In this document: in pieces, positions 38,586 through 50,600 of the stretch
How positions within the stretch are numbered: position 1 is the first letter of the stretch
Layout of the letters: each line of letters starts with the position of its first letter
DNA from: Branchiostoma floridae
Taxonomy: Eukaryota > Chordata > Leptocardii > Amphioxiformes > Branchiostomatidae
Direction: 5' to 3'
NCBI RefSeq assembly: GCF_000003815.2
Contig: NC_049982.1
Span: 31,902,560-31,966,559, forward strand
Length of the DNA stretch: 64,000 nt
Position numbers and translations under genes: made by a program
The notes under the pieces: generated by a model
What the model saw: only the letters and a program-made list of their open reading frames with translations
Databases searched by the model: none
What the model was told of the DNA's origin: nothing

Positions 38586-38857
38586 GTTCCCGCGTCTGAT
38601 GGCGCATAGGGCGGCGCCCATCTCCGTTTCAGTAGCCCTGGGCCACACAACTTTGTTCAATCACCACAGCAGGGGACTAGACCACAGGTAACGGTGTGTG
38701 TTCAACTTCCATACTCTTTCCCGAATGCTGAGTGCTAAGCAGAGAAAGCAGCATGTGCCATTTCTAAAGTCTTTGGTATGACTCGACCGGGGATCGAACT
38801 CACGACCTACCGAATGCAAGGCGAACACTCTACCCACTCGGGCATTGCACCGGTTAG
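38586..38857 (-). mobile_element. tRNA-derived SINE (family S1), copy 3
   Basis: Nearly the same as copy 1 (6,652-6,922): CTGATGGCGCATAGGGCGGC, TCCATACTCTTTCCCGAATG, TGAGTGCTAAGCAGAGAAAG, and an inverted head ending GGGCATTGCACCGGTT. Copies 1 and 3 look closer to each other than to copy 2. Confidence 0.78.
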
Positions 38858-39084
38858 AAAAGTGGTAGCACACAGATTTAAGGACAGAACAGAAATGTTC
38901 TCCAGTATTCTGCTTTCTGTATTCTTCTGATTTTAACAGTATTCTACTGATTTCTCCTATATTCTCATTCACCTGCTAATTCTATTGTACTGCTTTGTAC
39001 TATGTTTTCGCGGTTTCTACTTTATTCTCCTGCTTTCTACGATATTCTGGGTGAAGTAACGCAAAACCTTATTTTGAATTTATT

Positions 39085-40331
39085 AGGATAATCAGTGTGA
39101 ATGTGAGTTCAGCACCAGGGACAGGACCAGTGTGAGGTCAGTAGGAGGATAATGAGCCTGAATGTGTGTTCAGCACCAGGGACAGGACTAGTGTGAAGTC
39201 AGTAGGAGGATAATCACCGTGAATTTTATTTCAGCACCAGGGACAGGACCAGTGTGAAGTCAGTAGGAGGATAATCAGTGTGAATGTGAGTTCAGTACCA
39301 GGGACAGGACCAGTGTGAAGTCAGTAAGAGGATAATCAGTGTGAATGTGAGTTCAGCACCAGGGACAGTGTGAAGTCAGTAGGAGGATAATCAGTTTGAA
39401 TGTGAGTTCAGGGACAGGACCAATGTGAAGTTAGTAGTAGGATAATCAGTGTGAATGTGATTTCAGCACCAGGGAAAGGACCAGTGTGACGTCAGTAGGA
39501 GGATAATCAGTGTGAATGTGAGTTCAGTACCAGGGACAGGACCAGTGCAAAGCCAGTAGGAGGATAATCAGTGTGAATGTGATTTCAGCACCAGGGAAAG
39601 GACCAGTGTGGAGTCAGTAGGAGGATAATCAGTGTGAATGTGAGTTCAGTACCAGGGACAGGACCAGTGCAAAGCCAGTAGGAGGATAATCAGTGTGAAT
39701 GTGAGTTCAGCACCAGGGACAGGACCAGTGCAAAGCCAGTAGGAGGATAATCAGTGTGAATGTGAGTTCAGCACCAGGGACAGGACCAGTGCAAAGCCAG
39801 TAGGAGGATAATCAGTGTGAATGTGAGTTCAGCACCAGGGACAGGACCAGTGCAAAGCCAGTAGGAGAATAATCAGTGTGAATGTGAGTTCAGCACCAGG
39901 GACAGGACCAGTGTGAAGTCAGTTGTAGGATAATCAGTGTGAATGTGAGTTCAGCACCAGAGACAGGACCAGTGTGAAGTCAGTAGGAGGATAATCAGTG
40001 TGAATGTGAGTTCAGCACCAGAGACAGGACCAGTGTGAAGTCAGTAGGAGGATAATCAGTGTGAATGTGAGTTCAGCACCAGGGACAGGACCAGTGCGAA
40101 GCCAGTAGGTGGATAACCAGTGTGAATGTGAGTTCAGCACCAGGGACAGGACCAGTGCAAAGCCAGTAGGTGGATAACCAGTGTGAATGTGAGTTCAGCA
40201 CCAGGGACAGGACCAGTGCAAAGCCAGTAGGTGGATAACCAGTGTGAATGTGAGTTCAGCACCAGGGACAGGACCAGTGCAAAGCCAGTAGGTGGATAAC
40301 CAGTGTGAATGTGAGTTCAGCACCAGGAAAC
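39085..40331. repeat. 61-bp minisatellite, about 20 copies
   Basis: The unit contains GGATAATCAGTGTGAATGTG, AGTTCAGCACCAGGGACAGG, ACCAGTGTGAAGTCAGTAGG and repeats every 61 bases. Three sub-types can be seen: GTGAAGTCAGTAGGAGG (mostly left half), GCAAAGCCAGTAGGAGG (middle) and GCAAAGCCAGTAGGTGGATAACC (last four or so), so the array grew by local block duplication. One unit near 39,360 is shortened. Confidence 0.95.
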
Positions 40332-41084
40332 TCAACTTCATACATTGGAATTTGGTTCCCTCTGCTTGCAAAAAAATACACATATACCTTCTGCAATCAT
40401 TTTCAGATTTCCACCTAAGTTAATTTCAGGCAAGGTAGTCTGCATAACGTAACGTAACATCGAAGAGAAGATAGGATACTTCACAGATTCCTTTGTAGCG
40501 AAATGGACCATTGTTTTGAGTATCGCCCATTCACAAACGCTTAAGGTGCACACGAACGCATTAGCTAAATACAAGACTCTTATCCCATCTAACCCTTAGG
40601 TAAAATTGTACGGACCTAAAAATGCACAAAATAAAACAACTGACAAGACAAGGTTTGAGTACTTGCCACATCTTAATCACATTGTATTGTTCTTTCACAT
40701 AAACTGTTCTGTACAAGTACGGAACAAGAAAATTGATAACAAATATCAGGGCTAATATCTACAGAATAGTTGGGTCTAACATGGTTAAATTTCAATGCTT
40801 AATTAGGTTAATTAATTAAAAAATTTCCAAACAAATGTAAACCTACAGCAATCACACCTGTACATTCTTGCTATTGACATGCATACAATATATCATATAC
40901 AACTATAATGTACATTACTTCATAAAGCTAATTAAGACTTGAACCATTTATACAAAGATGTCCTATATGGAGAATCCAAATAGATAAATAAATAAATAAA
41001 TAAATGGGATATTAAAACAGGACAGTATAGGTTATAAATACATAGCCTTCGAGACCTGCTTGGCTGTGGTGCTTAGCTATGTTT

Positions 41085-41650
41085 ATACTGTGATTGTGTC
41101 AGCTCTAAATGACAAACATTGTACAGCTAGGCAGCTGCTGCAAATGACAAAAATTGTACAGCTAGACAGCTGCTATAAATGGCAAACATTGTACAGCTAG
41201 GCAGCTGCTATAAATGGCAAACAATAAACATTATACAGTTAGGCAGCTGCTATAAATGGCAAACATTGTACAGCTAGACAGCTGCTATAAATGGCAAACA
41301 TTGTACAGCTAGGCAGCTGCTATAAACGGCAAACATTAAACATTATGTCGTTTATACATATTATACACATTAAACATTATGTCGTTTATAGCAGCTAGGC
41401 AGCTGCTATAAACGACAAACATTGTACAGCTAGACAACTGCTATAAGTGGCAAACATTGTACAGCTAGGCAGCTGCTATAAATGGCAAACATTAAAAATT
41501 ATACAGCTAGATAGCTGCTATAAATGACAAACATTGTACAGCTAGATAACTGCTATAAATGGCAAAATTGTACAGCTAGGCAGCTGCTATAAATGGCAAA
41601 CATTGTACAGCTAGACAGCTGCTATAAATGGCAAACATTCTATAGCTAGG
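41085..41650. repeat. 35-bp minisatellite, about 15 copies, abutting the RCC1 stop
   Basis: The unit is GCTAGGCAGCTGCTATAAAT followed by GGCAAACATTGTACA, with AGACAGCTG and AAATGACAAA variants and some units containing an extra ATTAAACATT. Around 41,340-41,410 two units carry an inverted segment (ATTATGTCGTTTATA). The right-most unit's CTAGGCAGCTG overlaps the last codons and stop of RCC1. Confidence 0.92.
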
Positions 41651-44600
41651 CAGCTGTGATGTTGTCTTTGTCTCTGGCCAGCATCACGGTGTGCTGTCCT
41701 CCCCCAGACACAAGGACAACATCTCTGTTCTCCAGCTGTCTCCCAGTCATTTTTGTCGGCACCCAGACGTCATCATCATTGCTCTGTGCCAGCTGCAGGT
41801 TGGTACCCATTCCCCAGGAGTACGGCTCACCTAGAATGAAAAAAAAGAACAAAAACATTTATAAGAGGCAACAGTATAACTCCGGACGAACACTTTAATT
41901 CCGGAAAACCTTAATTCATTTTAAAATAGATTGACCAGACGAATTAATATTTGTAGGTATGATATATCAAAAGATGATGAACATATAGGTTGCAATTAGA
42001 TGTCTCCATAAAGAAGGCCTATTCTGCATAATTCTGGTGATTCTGCCAGAATTCTAGCTGTGAGTCAGAATTCTGTCAAAATTCTGGGAACCTGAGAATT
42101 CTGCAGACCTTTCTTCAGACCAATTTGAATGCATCTAGACCACATCAATTCAATCTGATGGTTACCAGCTTGTAAAAATTAATGCTAGGAGATCAACATA
42201 AAAACAGAGTATGGGGGGAATGATGTTGACTTTATTGACAATGAGACAAGTCATTACAAGGGTCTGCCTAGGCAACTTTGGGCTGGTAGCGGCAGAACCT
42301 ACAAAGATGCGGACGAACATACAAAGAATTTATAACAAGAAACAATACAATATAATGCAATAAAATAATCGATAACTATAAAAAGTCATGCAACTTTGCA
42401 GATATGAAAGAAATTGATCTATATCATATAGCAATAGCTTACTTAAAAGCGCCCAGAGCAATTTTAGAGCATTAAAATTACAAATATTCTGGATGAGACA
42501 ATCGGTATGATATTGACATTTACTTCACCATACTAGCACATTTGTATCATTATTTCGTACTTTCAGCATTTAAAAGGTCGCACAAACAGGCCGCAGACAA
42601 ACCCATTTGATTTATTACATCCTACAATAAATCAGTACAGGATCGAGCCACCAACGGTTTCCCGTCGGTAATTTTCGATGATTTTCGAACGCGTGAGGTC
42701 ACAGAGCGAATTGAATCTGATTCGCCCGTTTGCAAATCGAAAGCTGATTCGAACAAATGATGATATCTCCGGAAGCTTTCGGGACTCATCGGTCATGTTC
42801 ACGTGCGTTCCGACAATTTGCAGCACTCAGATTTTCAATGAGTTCTTACCACCCAACGACGTCTCATCTTTGCTCAATGAAGATTGATATGTAATGAGAT
42901 AGTGTTATTTAGCATTACTGCATATAAAAATGACTTGAAAATTGAATTTAAAAATCGCTCTGGGCGCCTTTAAAAGATTGGAGTAGGTGGAAGGTCAGTG
43001 TACTATCTATATACTATGAGTTTGATATTAAAATCGTGACAAGAGGTGGCTTCTGCAACGGGCATAAATTTTAGTCTGAAACTGTTTCGAAAGCAAGTCC
43101 TTAAGAAGGTTTTACCATTTTTGGTGACAGCAAACGACACTGATGACCCAGTAGCCACACCACAGATGTTCCTGAGTTCCGTGAGCTGTGTGGGTTTGGT
43201 GACTTCCTTGTCCATGTCTTCTCCCAGGCCCAGTCTGCCATACTGTCCTCTACCCATCACATATACCTCACCTGAAACACAAGAGTGAATGAATGAATGA
43301 ATGAATGAATGAATGAATGAATGAATGAATGAATGAATGAATGAATGAAGACCTTTATTGTACGTTTTTTCTTTCCAACAAGCTACGTACAGGTCAAGGT
43401 GAATAGAATACATCTAGTGATTCTGAGTACAATTTGTGTAGAGTGTATATATGACTAAGACTACAAAGTATAAAGTAAACAAAATGTACTAGTCTTCACA
43501 GGTTCAACTTTTTCTCGCTTTGTAAGAAAGTTGTAAATGTAGTTGCTGGTGGAGTTTAGAATACATGGTTTGTCTAATTGCATGAGGAATGTTAATTTTT
43601 CAGTGTGATTTAAATATTGAAAGAATGGAAACTTATCTTGTACAAATTTGAAGAAGATATTTCTCTCATCGTTGTATAGTGAACAGTTAAGAATAAAATG
43701 ACACTCGTCTTCTATCTTGTTTAAGTTATAATATTGACAAATTCCTTGCTGGTGAGGAATGCGGTTGTGTCTACCTTTTTCAACATGCAGTTTGTGTGAA
43801 CTAACACGGAGTTTTGTGATGGCTGTTCTATGTCGAGTGTTTGGGATACTAAGATATTTCTCCTCGTGGTAAGACGTTTTGAGTAGTCTATATGTGCGTA
43901 ATTTGCTGTTATTACGCATTTCTGTTGTGAAAGATTGGAAGTACATGTCTTTGAAATATAGTTATGTAACTATATAATAGTGAAAGTTATATATCGATCC
44001 AATCTAGGTCACTGAAGAGCTAGTCTTCCACTGGTTGTGACAGAGAGGACAGATGCTGTGCACAGTTTTTACAGGTTCATAGTACCAGGGAAATTCCCCT
44101 AGCTCTTTTGCAAAGTACAATTGACAGTGGACCACAGCTTAACATCCTGTCGTAAGATCTGAAACCTTTTCAAGTAGCGAGCGACACAGCCGGGATCAAA
44201 CTCTAGTTTTAGGCCAGAGGCAGGGATGCTTACCACTGGACTATGTATGCTACCTAGGATTCGTGACTTTTTCAGATATCATTTAAATTCAGCAAAAATT
44301 AGTTTTCAGAGCTATCTGCAGTTTCCATTTGCAGTATGATACTAAATTCCATCACTCTGATCACCCAACATACAATATCATCTTTATCATGTTGTAACAT
44401 GACAAGTTTATGTATTGAGGACGTAAAATGTGATTTTAGAGAAGATGCCAAGGGAAACATTTTATATTACCCACATTTTATAAACATAGTCCTTTGGGAA
44501 TGATATTCCACTCACCAGAATGTAGAAAGAGACTTCTGAATGCCTGAATTCTTTGCAAGGTATTCATGATTATGTTCCTTTAAAGAATCTAGAAATCAGG

Positions 44601-47600
44601 GCTTTTTTTCAAAAGAGGCAAACAAGGGCTCTGCGCCCTCATGCCCTGACCATGCAACTCTTTAATATGGGAGTAGATCCCCAATCAATAAGTTCTGATA
44701 GACCAGGGATGATACGAGGGGTGATCAATAAGTCCTCGGCCTCACCCAGAAATAATATGCACAAGTCAGATTTCGAAGCACAACTTCATAGGTCAACTTT
44801 TATCAATATCCACCAAATTTCAATTCATTGGAGCCATTACTTTCCATGCATTCGTTTTTTGCAAATCAGAAGGTAAGAATGTCACACCCCTTGCAATTTT
44901 TTTTGAGAAAAATTACTCAAGAAAGAAAACCAGGCCTACCGTCTGCTGACAAGGCCACTGTGTGATGCTGCCCTCCCACGATCTGAGTCCATCTCTTGCC
45001 CGAGAGTGACTCCACTTTTTCAGGTACATACCTCGCTGCATCACCATCCAATCCTGACCAAGAAATATCAATAAATTATGTCGCTCAGATTGATTTTCAA
45101 ATGATTACGCAGACATGCAAATCCTACATCTGATACATCTGTGACGTATTGAGAGTTTTTTTAAAATTTCTTGAGAAAACGTAACGTTAGTTCACCTTTA
45201 TCCGTTGGGTAACCTATATCCGTTGTTCTTAAAACAGGGCATTTGGATATAAGTAAGTTGACAGTGGTTTCAACCGTAACATTTTGAAAATATTGAAATT
45301 TGAAACCATTGTCCGTCGACCTGATACCATAATCCAAAGACCAACGGATATAGGTTACCCCACGGATAAAGGTGAGCTAGTGTTAACACAACTAAGTCCA
45401 TTTCACACATAACATGGATGCTCCACTCTTGGGGATATGCCATACTTAGGTTCCTGACTTTTCGCCACGTTCCAACGTTCACTTCCAGCCAGCCTACAGC
45501 AGAAATTTGGACGTGTCTGCGTGCTCCAAAATCCGTCGGATTCACTACGAGTTCGTACGGAGGCGGTACTTATCACATACGGATCCCAAAAGATTGCCCA
45601 CGTTTTGGCACGTAGACAGCACGTATTGTGCCCTTAGCTTTAGGTTCCTGACTTTTCCCCATATTCCAACGTTCACTTCCAGCCAGCCTACAGCAGAAAT
45701 TTGGACGCAGGTCAGCTCAACCTTTGCATCCTGTCAGTCTCAAGTTACAGCATGGGGACAAACTTGGACCACACTGGGCCAATGGTTACAAGCTTGCACA
45801 AAAAACACACACCAAGAGAAACAAACAGAAAACAATACTACCATTTTCAAATGTGTTATATAATAAACGTCTTACCCATTTGGTAGTAGTTGTTCATTCC
45901 AAAAGCGTACACGTCTTCCTTGTCGTCTGAGATGGCGAACGTGTTGTGGCTCCCGCAGAAGACGTCGGCAAACTTCATGTGGCTTTTCCTGGAGCCCATC
46001 TTACCCTTCATCCTGACCGGGGCAGGGTCAAGGAGGAGGCCTGCAAAATAACAGGGGGGGGGGGGGGGGTCATTTCAGCTGTTACCATGTCTTTCACATA
46101 GTAAGGTTCTTTAGAAACTGAACCAAGGAGTACTTTACGTTTCGATGTCTATCAGACACCATCATCAGGGTAGAATGACTGGAAACTACTTCTTGCTGCT
46201 CCTTATAGCCGATGTAGGTGGCGCTGTAGCAACAAGAATACCGTCCCAAACGTGGCTCAGCTTGTATCCCCCCCTCGTCTCTGTTCATGACTGGAGCTGA
46301 TTTTCTGATGTTTGGATCAGATTTGGTGTCTGATAGACATCGAAACCTTGGTTGTGCCTTAAGAACCTTACTATATGAATAATTGCCAACCTGTTACTAT
46401 GTCTTTTTGCAAACTCTCATTACTTACTGTAGGATGAAAGTGGACAACTTTAGAATGAGCATGCCATGAAGCATAATGATAGCTGCTAAAACAATTCAGC
46501 CTTGAAACAGCTCACCTTTCCCATTAAAACAATGGAGACAGCCTTGGCTCAAAACCTAAGGCCTAGGGAAAAAATGTTGTGTTTCCTGTTTCCCTACCTT
46601 AGTGACCATAGGAAATAATCTCCAAGCAGATCTTGCTGTGGCAAATGCGGAAGCTCATTCCGCAGTTCACTACGTCAACGATAGACNNNNNNNNNNNNNN
46701 NNNNNNNNNNNNNNNNNNNNNNNNNNNNNNNNNNNNNNNNNNNNNNNNNNNNNNNNNNNNNNNNNNNNNNNNNNNNNNNNNNNNNNNNNNNNNNNNNNNN
46801 NNNNNNNNNNNNNNNNNNNNNNNNNNNNNNNNNNNNNNNNNNNNNNNNNNNNNNNNNNNNNNNNNNNNNNNNNNNNNNNNNNNNNNNNNNNNNNNNNNNN
46901 NNNNNNNNNNNNNNNNNNNNNNNNNNNNNNNNNNNNNNNNNNNNNNNNNNNNNNNNNNNNNNNNNNNNNNNNNNNNNNNNNNNNNNNNNNNNNNNNNNNN
47001 NNNNNNNNNNNNNNNNNNNNNNNNNNNNNNNNNNNNNNNNNNNNNNNNNNNNNNNNNNNNNNNNNNNNNNNNNNNNNNNNNNNNNNNNNNNNNNNNNNNN
47101 NNNNNNNNNNNNNNNNNNNNNNNNNNNNNNNNNNNNNNNNNNNNNNNNNNNNNNNNNNNNNNNNNNNNNNNNNNNNNNNNNNNNNNNNNNNNNNNNNNNN
47201 NNNNNNNNNNNNNNNNNNNNNNNNNNNNNNNNNNNNNNNNNNNNNNNNNNNNNNNNNNNNNNNNNNNNNNNNNNNNNNNNNNNNNNNNNNNNNNNNNNNN
47301 NNNNNNNNNNNNNNNNNNNNNNNNNNNNNNNNNNNNNNNNNNNNNNNNNNNNNNNNNNNNNNNNNNNNNNNNNNNNNNNNNNNNNNNNNNNNNNNNNNNN
47401 NNNNNNNNNNNNNNNNNNNNNNNNNNNNNNNNNNNNNNNNNNNNNNNNNNNNNNNNNNNNNNNNNNNNNNNNNNNNNNNNNNNNNNNNNNNNNNNNNNNN
47501 NNNNNNNNNNNNNNNNNNNNNNNNNNNNNNNNNNNNNNNNNNNNNNNNNNNNNNNNNNNNNNNNNNNNNNNNNNNNNNNNNNNNNNNNNNNNNNNNNNNN

Positions 47601-50600
47601 NNNNNNNNNNNNNNNNCACAGCAAGATCTGCTTGGAGATTACATAGGAAAGCCTGCCGAGCCTTGACTTTTTTGGGTGGACAGTGGAGTCACATACCTTC
47701 CAGTTAGAATGTTTATTCAGCCTTCTTGCTATTGAAGTAAAACACTGCTTGTCCCTAAGGATAAATGTATCTAACACAAAATTAAAGTATGACATTGAAG
47801 GACAAAAAAAATAAAAAAAAGATAATCTCTACTTACTGACCCTATTCTTTAGGACTGAAACAGGAAACACGGCCCGTGGTAGTATGTAGGCTGGCTTTGT
47901 GACACACTTTCTTTTCTTTCGTCATTTCTATTACGCCCGCGCATTCTATTAATTGGTTAAAAAGATTCTGACAACAAAAGAATAAAGTTTAACATTTATT
48001 CATCTCTTGCCTTTTGTTAGCAACATTTTGTGTTACCTTGTCCACGTGCAAGAGGTCATGCAGGGTTCATTATCATAGATTTATTCACTCAGGCGATCAC
48101 ACGAGCCTCTCTTATAAGTGACAGGGACAGTTTTGGGGCAAAAAATACACAAGACCCTCTGATGATCTCAAAATTGGCCTACCTTCCAGCGATCGTGAAG
48201 TACGTCCGAAGAACGTACATGATGTGACGGGTATAAGCAATGACTGAGGCACACATATTGTACTTACTGCGTCCCTTGCGGCCCCCTCTGACCGTAAAAC
48301 ACTCGGCGATTCTCCCTAGTTCGCCCTGTTCTCCGCAGCCAAAAGTGTAAAGGTCTCCGTCCTCAGTCAGACAGGCCACATGGCTCTCACCGCTGGAGAT
48401 CTTCAGTACTCGTGCTGAGAGGGGGATCTCTACTGGTCTGGGCTGGACCTTACCGTCACTGGTCAAGCCAAACTGACCATTGTTGTCCTGTTGGGAGAAA
48501 AGTTACCGTTTTTCACCAGTTTCGTGTATGTGTTAGACAAGCCGGAACAAGCGGCTCACACCGCTGGAGATCGTAAATTTACAACATATAGAACATGACC
48601 ATTATTTTTTGGCAAAAGATTGGGGTCTGTATTACTGAGTTACCTGGTAATAGTAATAAGTAACGTTAAACTAAAGGGCACAACCCGCCATACGTGAAAT
48701 TTGTAACCTTATGTTTTTTTTTTGAGGCCACGTCCGTCACGTATTTCTCAAAACGTGGGGAACTGCTGGCAAGAGCAGGGAGGGAATACGGCAACACGGC
48801 AACACAATGTTTTGCCTGCACGTAAAGTCCTATGGCGTGTCTGTGTACTTAAGTACCTACGAGTTCGTACGGAGGCGGTACTTACCACTTACGGATCCCA
48901 AAAGATTGTCCACGTTTTGGCACATAGACAGCACGTATTTACACGTACGGCGGGTTGTGCCCTTAGCTTTACAACAATACTCTGAGCCTGTGACCCTTCT
49001 TGTCTACAAACGTAGCATCAGAGAATCACACACAAACACACTATCCAGTTTATCGTCTGTTGTTTCCCATCACGCGAGGGTTAGCAAGCTTGGACGGCAA
49101 CTCTGCATTGTGTATTTCGGGCATGACTGAAACACAGACAAGCAAGCAACAAGAACATCTTTCGTACTGACTTGTTTCCCTTTGCGCAACTTAACAAAAA
49201 GGATTTTGAATCTCTTTTAGGTAAAATATCCCCTTTAAGTACATTCTTTACCCATGTTATACAAGCATGGTTGAAGTACCAACTTAGGCCACCTGAGGGG
49301 GCGGTTGAGGTGAAGCAGCAGCTTCTGCATCTAAATTCAAATATAACTATCAGTGGTAAGCCTTTCTTTTCACAGGTATTTCTTAGTAGGGGGGTCATAT
49401 TTGTAAACGACATGTTAGACGCAGAAAACAACTTCTTATCATGTGTTAATTTTGCTACAAAATTTGGAGTAGTGTGTCCTGAATTCAAATATAATCAACT
49501 TATGTCTGCTATTCCCCCGTTGTGGAAGGCTAAGCTGAAATTGAATTCTCCAAGTTTGGGTGTCTGTCTTCCTGTATGTAGAAACATAGGCTGGCTTTGT
49601 AACTGTAATATTAATAAGTGTCTGTATCAATTCTCCATGAACGAAGCCAGTCTATGGGGCTCATCTGAAAGAATTAAACTTTCTTGGGAAGAATATTTTG
49701 ACACCCCACTACCATGGCAAAATATATATAGTTTACCTTATAAACTTTCGATTGATTCATATACTCGAATATTTCAATATAAACGTTAACTATTATTTAA
49801 ATTTTTACCTTGCAATAAAATATTATATTTATGGGGTTTGATAGACTCCCCATTATGTAGCCTCTGTAACAAGGAAGACGAAACTGTCGTCCACCTTTTT
49901 TGGGACTGTTGTGTAACTTCAAATTTTTGGCGTCAGGTGGACGAATGGTTTTTCAATATAAATGATACTCATTTGCATATTAATGCTCTCAGTATAATGT
50001 TCGGTATCTCTAGTGATCGTTGCCCGGTTCTGTCGAATCTTATCCTCCTTTTAGGCAAAATATTTGTCTTTAAAAATCGTAAGCATTCTTTAAATTTGTC
50101 TGCTTTCATATCCTTTGTTTCATATTTTCATAAATTAGAAAAAAACATAGCAATTCGGCAAGGCAAACTGCTTAAACACAGGGGGAAGTGGGGAAACTTA
50201 AATAACGTATTTTCTGTCAGCACTATGTATAGTGATATTGTTGCATGAATATGGGCAAAGGGGTTTTTGCTTTTATTTCGTGGTTTTTACATGTGCTTTG
50301 TTAAAGTATTTGTAGCTACCATGCTTTCTTTTTGTTGTTTGTTTTGCAAAAAGTAATAAAGAATGATTGAAAAAAAAAAAAAAAAAGCAACAAGAATGAG
50401 TAACTAAAGCTAAGGGCACAACCCACCATATGTGCAAATACGTGCCAAAACGTGGGCAATCTTTTCAGATCCGTAAGTGGTAAGTACCGCCTCCGTACGA
50501 ACTCGTAGGGAATCCGACAGATTTTGGAGCTCGCAGACACGCCGTAGAACTTAACGTGCAGGCAAAACTTTGTGTGCCATCGGGCTGCGGATTCACCCCC

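Noticed and set aside
40195-40383. ORF in the 61-bp array with repeated SHWLSTYWLC-like peptide
   Set aside because: Product of reading a minisatellite whose unit happens to stay open; 61 is not a multiple of three, so the frame is not maintained.
44560-44800. Mariner-like terminal sequence (GAGGGGTGATCAATAAGTCC)
   Set aside because: Only one end is recognisable; I could not find the matching inverted end or a transposase.
46599-47795. Long ORFs of 314-398 codons on both strands
   Set aside because: They consist almost entirely of unknown residues read through the 930-N gap.
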